From positions 277,308,045 through 277,372,044 of the forward strand of contig NC_059072.1 in assembly GCF_020497125.1 (NCBI RefSeq): a DNA stretch of 64,000 nucleotides. The letters are read 5' to 3'. The notes beneath the pieces were generated by a model. The model did not search any database, was not told the DNA's origin, and saw nothing but the letters and a program-made list of their open reading frames with translations. Made by a program: the position numbers and the translations under genes. This DNA is from Mauremys mutica (lineage: Eukaryota; Chordata; Testudines; Geoemydidae). Shown here piece by piece: positions 1 to 12,719 of this stretch; the first letter of the stretch is position 1, and every line of letters starts with the position of its first letter.

Positions 1-292
1 CACGGCTCACCAGAGTAAGCATCCTGGCAGGCTGGGCCGGTTTGTTTACCTGCCACGTCTCGGCCGATCACAGCTCCCACTGGCCGCGGTTCACCACTCC
101 AGGCCAGTGGGGATGTCGGGAAGTGGCAGCCAGCACTTCCCTCAGCCTGCGCTGCTTCCCGCAGCCCCCATTGGCCTGGAGCGGCGAACTGTGCAGCCAG
201 TGGGAGCCACGATCAGCCGAACCTGCGGACGTGGCAGGTAAACAAACCTGGCTTACCCTGGCAAGCCGCGTGCCAAAGGTTGCCGATCCCTG
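1..292. mobile_element. hAT-type foldback MITE, copy 1, cut by the window start
   Basis: GC-rich element whose right end (about 245-292) reads as the inverse of the left ends of the other copies, finishing GCCGATCCCTG. Positions 1-60 are the left arm without its first ~25 bases. The two arms form a near-complete hairpin. The 8 bases after the end (293-300, GGTTAGGG) would be one target duplication, but its partner lies outside the window. Open frames crossing the element are by-products of its GC-rich palindrome. Confidence 0.85.
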
Positions 293-1935
<1,643 letters not shown>

Positions 1936-1947
1936 CTCTTATTTCAT

Positions 1948-2155
1948 TCCTCTTGCACAAATACAGAATACATGCAAAGAAACTTGCACAAATACAGAAT
2001 ATATACCTGCCCCTGGAGATTTCCACTACATGCGTCCGACGAAGTGGGTATTCACCCACAAAAGCTCATGCTCCAAAAGTCTGTTAGTCTATAAGGTGCC
2101 ACAAGACTCTTTGCTGTTTTTACAGATCCAGACTAAAACGGCTACCCCTCTGATA
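1948..2155 (+). mobile_element. Penelope-like element 3' tail (type b) with 12-bp target duplication
   Basis: Contains the tail seen again at 26.5 and 29.1 kb: a hairpin (2044-2059), GCTCATGC, GTCTGTTAGTCTATAAGGTG, ACTCTTTGCTG, and an end near CCCTCTGATA. The 12-mer CTCTTATTTCAT occurs immediately before (1936-1947) and after (2156-2167), which fits a target-site duplication. No RT sequence remains, so this is a 5'-truncated insertion or a lone terminal repeat. An 18-bp direct repeat (1952-1969 and 1983-2000) lies in its 5' part. The link to PLEs is inferred from the similar tail downstream of the RT/GIY-YIG frame at 35-36.7 kb. Confidence 0.7.
2036..2073 (+). ncRNA. Hammerhead-ribozyme-like motif in the PLE tail (degraded)
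   Basis: Reads CCGACGA, one extra A, helix II GUGGGU/ACCCAC closed by AUUC, then AAAA where a hammerhead has GAAA, then a mini-helix GC-UCAU-GC followed by UC. Relative to a CUGANGA...GAAA core it has U-to-C and G-to-A changes, so it is probably inactive. Hammerheads are known in PLE terminal repeats; assignment here is by motif order only. I could not pair a convincing helix I. Confidence 0.4.
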
Positions 2156-2167
2156 CTCTTATTTCAT

Positions 2168-3642
2168 AGTAGGTAAAGTTTCCAACATATCTTCTCCTTT
2201 ATGCATTCTGGTATTTTAATTTTCTTGCAATGGCTGGGCACAGAGGCATTTGGTGATCACTCTCAAGAGTAAATTAATGAAACAGAAGATAAAACTAACC
2301 ATTTGTGCCAATCATTCATAAATTTAACCCCTGTGGCTTCCCTTCTATTTCCTTGTTCTTTTTCTTTCTCCTGCCACCACATCCTGTTATTTTTTTCAGA
2401 ATTTTTTATATTTTTATCAAGATCAGTTATTTAATAGAAACATTTTTTTTCACATCCCATTGTTTCTTGTGTTTTCCTTTTTTCCCCATTCATCCTTATT
2501 CAATGATACATGGATATTTTTAAGTTTCTGGTTTTTTTTTTCCAATTATGATAGAGTTCTACAATGTAGAGTTCTTCAGGGTTTCATTTAGTAACAACAA
2601 AATGTGTTTTCCTTTTTATCTTATTTTATTACTTTACTTTACTTATTTTATTTCACTTTTATTATTTGCATTTGAGTGCCACAAAGTTATCTGCTACAAA
2701 AAAAATAAATGGAGAATTTCAGATACACCTTTCTATACACTCAATTCAAGCTGATTTAATTGGGCAATGATAATAGGAGGATTGAAGATCATACAATAAG
2801 ACTTTATTTTGTATCTGCCTTTCCAAAAGTCTTACTTTTAAGATCAACTGATATGGCATAGGCATTAATAAATGTTGAAAATGGAAGATTTCTAGAAAAC
2901 ACTAATAATTATGGAACTATTCTCTCCTACTTTCTGTCTCTGAAATAACCATTTATATATCAAATTTGAAAGCATATGTATAGTGCTCATAAATGCTGCT
3001 AATCAAAACATATACATATGTTATTAGTGACAATTTGCATTATATTTGAAAACAAGCTATTTTTTAAATTATCATCATCACGAGAGCCTCCAATGGCATA
3101 AACGCTTTACTGGAAGTCTTGATAGATACATAAGTGTTGACTCACGCAAGCTATTTCTTGTTAATGGAAAGAGCATTCCCCTTTTAACAAAAAACAGTAG
3201 AATTAACTAACACCATATTTAAAAGGAAACATCATAGTTTTTTATGCAGCAGAATACCTGGCTTTTGCAGGGATCAAGGGATGTTAAAGAGCACCTACGG
3301 GGTTTAGTTGTGATGGAAACTACCAGTAATTTTCCCATCAGAAATGAAGCGTTTAACATTTCTCCTTGCTCATGTGCAGACATCTGAAATTATAACTTTG
3401 CTTTTTTGATTTGCCTTCTTTACAAACTCCAGCTCTATATCTAAAATACTGTAACGGAGTTATGATTTTCTATATATTACAAAACCATTGCTTCAGTTAA
3501 ATATGCAACCACATTTACATTGTAGGCACTATTTTGTTACCAACACTTCTAGATCTCTCCCGCTCAAGAAGTCCTCTGTATTTGCAAATTTTGCATATAT
3601 GGTCTTTGGCTAGAGAAACATTTCAAGAGACATTTGGAGATA
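2168..3642. other. No gene recognised
   Basis: AT-rich DNA with T-rich runs (2340-2660). No exon, RNA gene or classifiable repeat seen. Confidence 0.6.
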
Positions 3643-3650
3643 TTTTAGAC

Positions 3651-3982
3651 CAGGGTTCAGCAACCTTTGGCATGTGGCTCACCAGGGAAAGCACCCTGGC
3701 GGTCCAGGCCGGTTTGTTTACCTGCCGCGTCCACAGGTTTGGCCGATCGCAGCTCTCCCGACTGCAGTTTGCCGCTCCAGGCCAATGGGGGCTGCGGAAA
3801 GCGGCATGGGCCGAGGAATGTGCTGGCCACCCTTCCTACAGCTCCCATTGGCCTGGATCAATGAACCGCAGCCAGTGGGAGCCGCGATCAGCTGAACCTG
3901 CAGACACGGCAGGTAACAAACCGGCCTGGCCCTCCAGGGATCTTACCCAGGCGGACCATGTGCCAAAGGTTGCCGATCCCTG
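3651..3982. mobile_element. hAT-type foldback MITE, copy 2, with near-perfect 8-bp duplication
   Basis: 332-bp element starting CAGGGTTCAGCAACCTTTGG and ending in the inverse (CCAAAGGTTGCCGATCCCTG). The two arms pair over most of their length. Flanking octamers are TTTTAGAC (3643-3650) and CTTTAGAC (3983-3990), one mismatch, matching the 8-bp duplication of hAT transposons. It codes for no transposase. Frames of up to 165 codons cross it on both strands and are artefacts of the palindrome. Confidence 0.9.
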
Positions 3983-3990
3983 CTTTAGAC

Positions 3991-6908
3991 TTTTATTAGA
4001 GATTACACTTAGGGGAAAATATAATTTTTAATTAATTTATTTATTTTGAAGATTTTGAAAATGGTTTCTTGCCATGTCATATCGCAAAAATAATTTGGTT
4101 TATCTAATACAAATATGTTTTATTCAAGAATCCTTGAGACACTATACTCCATATGACTAGCTTTGAAAGGACTGGCTAGTCTGGAATTTTTCATTAGTCA
4201 TTTTTCTACAGGTCTTAAAACTTCATAATATTAAAGGCCTAGCTCTTTCTTATCTCCCCCTAAATTTGTCCCTCTATTTTCCCCTGCACCAGAACACACA
4301 CAAAATACAAACAGTGTACTCACTTCTTAGGAACTTCTAATTTTCATAGGGACTAAATAGAGTCCTTATAAGAGACCACCTGATTCACAGACATTCTGAA
4401 GCACACAAACTTCTCAAGTCCACATCTTACTAGCAAGGTTGAGAGAAGATTGCATATGCAGGTTTAAAGAAAATTCTGGTGTGGTTGTACCAAGATGAAG
4501 CTCAATTATGCTAATCCTCATTTGTAATTTTAGATACAATGTAATTAACTAATTTGTTCCATATGGAAAGGATCCCAATAATTTTATTTGACAACTTTAA
4601 AAAAAATAACTAAGGAAGATCAAACATAACAAATTTTCCTTAAATTGAAGTTTAGACTGAGAAGGTATCATTAACCAGAAAGCAAACAACATAAGAAGAA
4701 TCTAGTTTAAAAAATTAACCAACCTCTATAAAGCCAGTACATTCTAATTTAAGATTAAATTTAAAAATACTACTACTATTGTAAGTATGGAAATTCATAA
4801 TATACTTAACAACTTTAACTGTCTCCTTTAACAATTCCGTTGGTAATTCAAAATACTTGGTAACTTTGGGCTCATAAGTTTATCTGCCTCCCAAAGACTG
4901 TAGTATGAGTAGGGAAAGCCTTGGGGAACATTTTCTAATTTCTCTTCAGAGAGTTGATTGAATGCCCATGCAAACCTCTGTAACATAATTATAAGTTATG
5001 AAAGGATGTGAAGTATGCAAACCCCTTCACATTACTACAACATTATAACCATCTTAAAACTTCAAATTAAAATAATTTCTGAGTTCAGGTTTTCACAATA
5101 TCTTTGTTGCAGGTAATCAGCATCTCTCTGTCTAGCGCTTATATATAGCCTCTCTAACAGCAATGAATCTTAGTGATTCTTCTCACTACTGTAGTTTGGT
5201 ACGGTTGGTATATAGATAGCTCTGTATATCTCTACACTATCTATATCTGTACACTAACTCTACCAAACTATATATTGAACTACAGTACTGTAAAGAATCA
5301 CACTGATGATAAAATATCACCAGTACTTGTGTATTTCTGATGGAAGAGTATATGGAATACAAGCTAGATAATTGTGTTGTGGAAGTAAGCAACACTTAGA
5401 ATTTCCTTGTTTTTGTGAGACTAAATCAGAAGCCTAACATGTTTAATTTAGTATTTATATTTAATTTTAGAAAGGCTTTTATACTAGACACTTTGGTTTG
5501 TGGTTTGTTTCATGGAGACTTTTCTATGACATGAAACTAAAAATTCTATGCCACTAACAAAATAATACAAACACAATGCAAACTGCTGCAGGGGACAATC
5601 AATTCTATTTTTATACTGGAAAAGAAAACAAATACTTTTATTTGCTTTTTATATGCTTCATAAAGCTTAGCCTAAGCATAGCTTAGTGCCTAGGTTTTAT
5701 AGTTTTTGAGAGTTCTCTCAGGCATCATTAGTCCTAAAAGTGATAGCAAGTTTAAATTAAAGTTAAATGACTTGTTTCTGGAAAAATAATATATTAAATA
5801 TGTAGAGGATTAGGGAAAATGGAGATCAGTTTGTTTTGTTTTTTACTTTGTTCTCTGAGGGGTATTTTGGGGTGGATCCCACTGTCTCTGTTTCCCATAT
5901 GGAGAGAACTGCAAACCAAGCCAACCAAAGGACAACATATGTCTGTGTTGGATTGGTTATGGTGAATCTTGGAAAGAAAAGTTAATTTAGTGAAATAATT
6001 TCAAATATCCAGTTTATTTTTACTTCCTTAAGAGCAAGATTGTATCTCGGTCAACTTCAAGAGTTTTTTTTAATTTTATTTAAGGTCACTGAGAGAATAT
6101 AAAATATATTTTTTTTTTGCTGATTTCTGTGTCTGGTGTTACTTTTTTCTTTAATTAAAGATTCACCTGTAGGAATACAGTATCTTTGGAGCCAGTGAAT
6201 AATCCCATCCCACTCATATCATTCTGATCCAGAGGAACATCAAATTGCTGACAACCCATTGTGATATAACTCCTGGAAATATTGCCTTCAGACGGTAGAG
6301 TTTTCTACAGTGACAGCATAGTGTCCATCTGTCAGTGTTTCCATGCTTTGATCTCTCCTGAGATAACACACACATACACTTATGTATGACATATCTAGGA
6401 ATGATGGAAAACAAGATTGTACCATTACAACATTCAGTATTATTATTACAGGCCCAGAGGAGTGTGAGGTGCTTTATAGGCAATTTTATGGCTCAAGAGG
6501 GTGTGCAAATATATTGTTTTAAAATGTATACAAGTTGTTTAAAAGACAAAGGTCTTTTTGGTAAATGTTGATGTGGGGATCCAAGTATTTGGCACTGAGG
6601 AAGATGGGAAGGTATGTGAGAATAGGAGGAGAGGACTTTTGGGGTGGCAAAGGGTGGGACAGGGGAAGATACAGCAATAAGGATTAGATATGTGAGAGAA
6701 TATCTAGTTGTTCAAATGTATTCTCAATTTATTGAGTGGTTTTGCTTGTCACTTGAAGGGTATATACAACATAACAACTAATTCAAACACTGAGGAAGGA
6801 ATTCTCCAGGTGAATCTCCTCATTGAGTTTTCCATTCCCCAGTGGTGGGGTGATCTGAAACAAGTTTCCCCGCCTCCATCCTTACACAGTAGGCCGCAAT
6901 AGGATCCA
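3991..6908. other. No gene recognised; contains one long hairpin
   Basis: AT-rich and unassigned except for the imperfect palindrome at 5173-5301, listed separately. The short frames around 6.2-6.9 kb resemble no family I know. Confidence 0.55.
5173..5301. repeat. Imperfect 129-bp inverted repeat (hairpin)
   Basis: Arm 1 (5173-5196) and the reverse complement of arm 2 (5278-5301) agree at 21 of 24 positions. Further pairing lies inside: TATAGATAG (5211-5219) with CTATCTATA, and TTTGGTA with TACCAAA. It could be a small MITE or a microRNA-like hairpin. I saw no target duplication and no family match. Confidence 0.5.
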
Positions 6909-7245
6909 CAGTAGGATCGGCAACCTTTGGCATGCAGCTCGCCAGGGTAAGCACCCTGGTGGGTCAGACTGGTTTGTTTACCTGCCGTATCTGCAGGTTC
7001 GGCCGATCGAGGCTTCCCCTGGCCATGGTTTGCTGCTCCAGGCCAATGGGGGCTGCGGGAAGTGGTGCAGGCCGAGGGATGTGGTGGCCACCACTTCCCG
7101 ATGACCCTATTGGCCTGGAGCGGTGAACCATGGCCAGTGGGAGCCGTGATCGGCTGAACCTGAGGATGTGGCAGGTAAACAAACTGGCCTGGCCTGCACG
7201 GGTTCTTACCCTGGTGAACCGCAAGCCAAAGGTTGTCAATCCCTG
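6909..7245. mobile_element. hAT-type foldback MITE, copy 3
   Basis: Begins near CAGTAGGATCGGCAACC and ends AAGGTTGTCAATCCCTG, with the same palindromic GC-rich arms as the other copies. The flanking octamers do not match, so the target duplication has decayed or a boundary has been rearranged. It abuts the internal flank of the LTR at 7354-8038. Confidence 0.85.
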
Positions 7246-7353
7246 TGGTAGATCATGGGGGATCCACAGGACCATTCATTCCAAAATCCTCTAACCACAT
7301 TGTAACTGGTTCCCCACAGGGTGCCAACTGGAACTGGGGTACCACTGGACCGA

Positions 7354-8038
7354 TGTCATGGGGCGGGACTCACCTCTGCGGCGCCTCCTGCTGGTTGTCC
7401 AGGGAGTTAGTCTTTCCAGCCTCCAGAGCACCCTCTGCAGGCCGGTGTCTCGCTTGCCGCTGGTCCCAAGTCCCTCCTGGACTCTGGTGCCCCTTTCAGG
7501 CTGGGGTGCTACCCCTGGCAGTACCCCCACAGATCTGGGTCTCTCCTCCCCACCCTCTATCCCCACCTCACCTAAGACAATGGCTACTGCCAGTCTCGAT
7601 CTAGCCCCCATTCATTGGGGCAAACTGCAGTGTAAATGCCACTCATATCCAGCAAGAGGGGGTTGGACCTGCTGCCTCTGCCTACCCTTGGGCTGCCCCT
7701 CTGTAACCCCACTAACCTTTCTGGCATTTAACAGGGCCTGCAGACTAGGGGGGCTCCCAGGTTGGAGCTCTCCTCTAGCCTTCCCCCAGCCCTGCTCCAC
7801 TTTAAGTTCTCTTTCTCAGCTCCCAGGAATCCAGGCCCTTTTCCCTCAAGAGCTAGAGGGAGAGTTCTCTGAGCGCCTGGCTTCACTGGCTTTTATATGG
7901 CCATCTGCAGTCTGATTGGGGTGTGGCCCTGCTGCGGCTGCTTCCCCAATCAGTGAGGCTTTAGCTCACAGCCCCAACCCTCTCCCAGGGCTGGCTTCAA
8001 ACCCTTTCAGGGCAGGAGTGGGTGACCACCCTGCTGCA
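7354..8038 (-). mobile_element. LTR of an LTR retroelement with a short piece of internal flank
   Basis: Read on the minus strand it begins TGCAGCAGGGTGGTCACCC (8038 downward) and ends ...CCCCATGACA at 7354, i.e. TG...CA. It carries a TATA box and CCAAT-type motifs in the expected U3 position. Positions 7246-7353 then look like the leader just downstream of the LTR, with a possible but weak primer-binding site. The start resembles the minus-strand starts of the LTRs at 14898 and 57976, so the three are probably distant relatives. Gypsy versus ERV origin cannot be decided here. The GC-rich 123-185-codon frames across it are not genes. Confidence 0.6.
7890..7921 (-). promoter_or_regulatory. Putative LTR promoter (TATA box, inverted CCAAT)
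   Basis: On the minus strand CCCCAATCAG (about 7912-7921) is followed by CCATATAAAAG (7890-7900). A second CCAAT-like motif in the opposite orientation lies near 7945-7955. Spacing of CCAAT to TATA is that of a pol II core promoter. Activity is not shown. Confidence 0.5.
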
Positions 8039-8957
8039 TCTGGAGGATGGCGTGGACTGCACTCTCAGCAAGTTTGCAGATGACACTAAACTGGGAGGAG
8101 TGGTAGATACTCTGGAAGCTAGGGATAGGATACAGAGGGACCTAGACAAATTAGAGGACTGGGCCAAAAGAAAACTGATGAGGTTCAACAAGTGCAGAGT
8201 CCTGCACTTAGGATGGAAGAATCCCATTCATTGTTACAGACTAGAGACCGAATGGCTAGGAAGCAGCTCTGCAGAAAAGGACCTAGGGGTTACAGTGGAC
8301 GAGAACCTGGATATGAGTCAACAGTGTACCCTTGTTGCCAAGAAGGCTAACGACATTTTGGGTTGTATAAGTAGGGGCATTGCCAGCAGATTGAGGGACG
8401 TGATCATTCCCCTCTATTCGACATTGGTGAGACCTCATCTGGAGTACTGTGTCCAGTTTTGGGCCCCACACTACAAGAAGGATGTGGAAAAATTGGAAAG
8501 AGTCTAGTGGAGGGCAACACAAATGATTAGGGGGCTGGAGCACATGACTTATGAGGGGAGGCTGAGGGAACTGGGATTGTTTATTCTGCAGAAGAGAAGA
8601 GAGAGTGGGGATTTGATAGCTGCTTTCAACTACCTGAAAGGGGGTTCCAAAGAGGATGGATCTAGACTGTTCTCAGTGGTACCTGATGACAGAACAAGGA
8701 GTAATGGTCTCAAGTTGCAGTGGGGGAGGTTTAGGTTGGATATTAGGGAAAAAAATCACTAGGAGGGTGGTGAAGCACTGGAATGGGTTACCTAGGGAGG
8801 TGGTGGAATCTCCTTCCTTAGAGGTTTTTAAGGTCAGGCTTGACAAATCCCTGGCTGGGATGATTTAGTTGGGAATTGTCCTGCTTTGAGCAGGGGGTTG
8901 GACTAGATGACCTCCTGAGGTCCCTTCCAGCCCTGATGTTCTATGATTCTATGGTTC
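8039..8957 (+). mobile_element. CR1 LINE, 3' third (RT C-terminus and 3' tail), degraded
   Basis: The reverse-transcriptase motif KFADDTKLGGVVDTLEARDR begins near 8070 and is followed by the typical CR1 C-terminal region ([49 protein letters not shown]). The frame has an in-frame TAG at about 8505 and a frameshift in the A-run near 8750. The 3' UTR ends with TTCTATGATTCTATGG, the octamer-type tail of classic CR1. The copy is 5'-truncated and starts at or next to the LTR edge. It belongs to a different CR1 lineage from copies A and B. It cannot be functional. Confidence 0.92.
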
Positions 8958-9003
8958 TAGGATACATGAGTAGGCTCAACTCAATGGGACTACTTACATG
9001 ATG

Positions 9004-9051
9004 AATCTTCCAGAAAACACCATCCTGGCTACTATGGATGTAGAAGCGCTC
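9004..9051 (+). mobile_element. 48-bp internal fragment of a Penelope RT
   Basis: This stretch matches the coding sequence at 35249-35296 of the PLE (peptide ENTILATMDVEAL) with a few differences. It contains RT motif A with its aspartate. It is flanked by unrelated DNA on the left and a MITE on the right, so only a shard of an older PLE copy survives. Confidence 0.65.
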
Positions 9052-9052
9052 T

Positions 9053-9186
9053 CTGGAGCTGGAACAATTTGTACAGTGGGGGTGCTGAGAGCCATTGAAC
9101 AAAACTAAACCCTGTATGTGATGGAAACAACTTCAAGCCAGGGTGTGCAGCTGCACCCATCCCCAGCTCACCTAGTTCCAGCACCT
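9053..9186. mobile_element. Small MITE with GGAGCTGGAAC / GTTCCAGCACC ends
   Basis: The ends are near inverted repeats (GAGCTGGAAC at about 9056; GTTCCAGC at about 9175). The interior is non-coding. I recognise the unit as a recurrent reptilian repeat, though the superfamily is uncertain. A fragment resembling a hAT-type end (GAGGGGTTGAGAACCCCTG) lies just downstream near 9252-9271. Confidence 0.5.
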
Positions 9187-12100
9187 ATGCTTTTATATGC
9201 AGAAAAAAAGTTGTTGTGGCACAGGTGGGCTGCAAAGTTTTTATAGCACCTTGAGGGGTTGAGAACCCCTGATGTAAATTATCCATAGGCTTGTTTTCAA
9301 GAATGAGTCCTAAGAAGTTATGTATGAAGATGAACTAAAGTATTTTGGAATTGTGAGAAGAGAGTGATTTAGTGGTAAGGCTGGTTAAAAAAAAGTGCAA
9401 AATTCTGACATAAAAGGACATTTTTTGAGAAAATTTTCATGAAAATATTACTATTTTCCAACCTGCTCTAGTTAGTGGTTTTAACCAATGACAGGGAATA
9501 ATCAGTTTTTTTATCCTCAATATAATACTGCTTCTGTTACACTGGGCAACTAAAAAGATGTATCTGCTTTAGTTTCATCGTTTGTAAAATTTGTCAGTTC
9601 AAATTGCTCCACCAGAAGCCATTGTGTGTCTGTGGGATTACTGCTGAAGAATAGTATCTTTGTGGTTGGCATTCCATGGGATTGAACCAAAGCCTATTGA
9701 AGTCAATGGAAAGTCTTTAGTCAGCCCTCCCCAGGAGCTGCACTTGTGGAAGCTCCCAAGGGGATATGCTGAATAAATGCATCCCTGACTCTGTCCCTTC
9801 TTGAGTTAGCACCACCCACCTTTGGAGCTATGCTGGAAGACCATGACTTCCCCTTCCACGGTGGAATGGAACTGCAAGCAACTTGCACTGTGGTATCCCC
9901 TTCTTACAAGCAGACTTTCTGGGGACCCTGTATAGTATGATTCAGGCATAAATCTAGCCATATATCTGCTTACCAACCTCACAGCGCTGTTGGAAGGATT
10001 GACAAGATGGGCCAAATTTTACACACACTGTGCAGCTCTATGAAACTCAGTTGTATAGCACATCAAGTTAGGTAGTGCATACAGTGGACTAGCATCACAC
10101 CATTGATTTTGTTGTTAGTATCCCTCATTTACACTGGTGCAAGTGAGTTCTGAATTACATCCAGTATCTTTCTATGAAATACTGAGGTTTATTACTAAGG
10201 GCTCACTTAAGTGAATAGGACTTTTATGTTTTCAGTGTGTTTGTTTTCTTCCAGTTGGTCTCAACCTAGTATGTACTAGTAATTTCAGTTTTAATTAATA
10301 AAATCCTAGCACATTGATGGCTACAGGCAGATAAACAACAACAAGGGGTAAACTACTGATAAAGCAAGCTAATGCAAGGGCTCCGTGAGCCATTTAAAAA
10401 GAGTTCCACCCCATCAAACAAGAAGACTTACACACGAGTTGTTTATTTTTCCCCTGTAGCTCACTGATTTCCTATTGCCAATTACCAACTAAGAGTGGGA
10501 AATAACCCTTTAAAGCAGATCCCAGGCTCCCTTAACAGGCCAGTGCTCATTAACACAGGAGAAGTCTGAGAGTTTTCTACTTTTTCTATCATGATGTATA
10601 TAAGGGTAGGAAGGAGACTATTTTTAAAGAGTAACAAAATGGAAGAATGTCTGTTTGTATTTTATGGGAAGAGTTATTATGATAAAGGGAGGGGACTGAC
10701 TTGTTAGCGATTTGGGACTTTATAATGATCTCTCAGTTTTACATCTTTGCAAATCCAATGACTACAAGCAAGTCACCGCTGATTTGTAACACTGAAGTTT
10801 TTCATTTTTTGAATCTTCCATTGGCTTCAGTGGGAGTACTGATTTAGTAAGAAGTGCAGAATGGACCCTTTTTCTTCTTTTACAGCATGCAGTGAGTCAG
10901 AGGTGGAATAAAAGGAAAACGAGTGAGGCATTGTGATATTAAGATACACCATTCTATCTCTGACTTTTCTTTCTTGGGGCATTCAAGTCAGATTATGAAT
11001 ACCGTTTTTCTTTTAAACATACTTACAATTTGCTCAAACAATTCTGTGAGCAAAGCAAAGGGTTAAGATAAATGAAGTAGCAGAGGCAAAATGTTGCTGA
11101 TTGTGTTCTGCCATTTATTTTCATGCTCAGAAAAAACAGTAAAACAAAGCAAAGAACAAAATTCATTAAAACAACTTGGAACTTCTCATTAAACTTGTCA
11201 TTCAATAATTCTCTCGGCAGCAGTTTACTGACAGACTCTGTACACGATCAATAAAGAAACAGGACTAAAATGCTCTCTAGACCTATGATTTAAAAGTGAG
11301 AGAAAAAAATGTGCCAAGAGCACTTGAGGATAGTTTATGAGATGTTTCCACCGAAGAAATAAAAAATGCTATTCCAAAGAGAGCCTTTTTATTGAAGGGA
11401 TATTATTTGTACTTTAGGAATGTAATCTTGTTTTCCTCTTCTCATAGGTTTTCGCATTTCCAAAATGCAAATTTGTAAAGAGTCACACATAGATTTTAAT
11501 GCAAATATCACAAGACAATATGACATAAATCTCATGTCAGACACTGGAAAGAACAAAAAACCTGGAGAACTGGAATAATGATTTTAAGGATGACTTACAG
11601 TGAGATTTCTGCATGGGCATTAGAACATGGAGGGAACATTTGTTCTCCTAATAGGATTTAATGGAAGAAACACTCTTACCATAAGATATGGCTGATAGTT
11701 CAAGAACCTCTTTTCAGATTCTGTTTAGGTATAGAGATGAGCCCAAAAGACAACACCCTGATTTGCTACGCTTCCCTCCCTTCCACTAGAAATCTGAAGC
11801 CTGCATCCAGAACCAGATTGTGAATTTGAGTAAATATAAACCTGTGGGCCACAATTTCCTTATTTTGGGGTTAGGAATTGGAACCTTGACTTTTTTTCCC
11901 TGGGCAAACTGATTACAGATCTGTAGAAAGAAAGAATGTTTGCTATTATTTCTCTTTTAATGTGCAAGAGAAGCAGCAGAACTCCACTAGAAGTTTGACA
12001 TAGTCCTGACCCCATAAGGGCAGTGCATATTTTTATGTGGGCAAGGAAGAAAGAAGAGGAAGAGAGAAATATAAAAAGGAATGAAAAAAAAGAAAAGAAT

Positions 12101-12719
12101 AGAGCAGGAGAAAAGACCAGTAATTGCTTAATGGAAATAAATACATGGAAAAAAACAGGTTTGAAATAAATATAGGCTCAAAGTGTAATCTCTAGTGCAG
12201 AAAGGGCTAAACTAGGATACCCAACAGCTCAGGGGTTGGCCACTCACTGGGTATGTTGGAGAAACAGGTCTGCTGTGACTGATTCACAGTATAGTGGTCA
12301 GTAGGTTTCCACAACCCTTCTAGAAAAAGAAAAGAAAAAAAACTTTACAGTTTAATAGAAAATTTATATTCTTTCTACAAATTTTGTGACCCATCTGAGG
12401 AAGTGTAATAATTATATCCTTTCTACAAAGGTCTGTTGTGGAACTTCAATATCTGACAGCAGTCCCATTGGACCTTTTAACAAAAGCCTGGTGGTATGCA
12501 CTGAAAGAAACTTAATTTTAATGGACTCTCTCCTACATTTGAGGCTAGAAGAAAACAGGAAAGACTACTCCACCATTAGTGTGTCTTTGTTTCAAGTCTC
12601 TAATATACCTAGTATCCTTGGGTGAAATAGGAAGTGAATATGGTCAGGCAGCTAAACAATATTCTTTCCGGGGGTTATCGCGAAAGCTGACAGGGCACTA
12701 ATACCCTCACAGAGTAGAC
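9187..12719. other. No gene recognised
   Basis: Long AT-rich stretch. Frames of 60-79 codons here (9806-10015, 11023-11205, 12386-12625) resemble no family and have no supporting splice or promoter context. No repeat was assigned apart from the small fragment near 9.25 kb. Confidence 0.55.

Noticed and set aside
3534..4031. 165-codon open frame
   Set aside because: It spans MITE copy 2 and reads through its palindrome; similar peptides (e.g. GLFTC, NKPAWP) appear from every MITE copy in several frames.
7358..7915. 185-codon Pro/Ser/Leu-rich frame
   Set aside because: It lies wholly in an LTR, antisense to its promoter, with no domain and normal GC-rich LTR composition.
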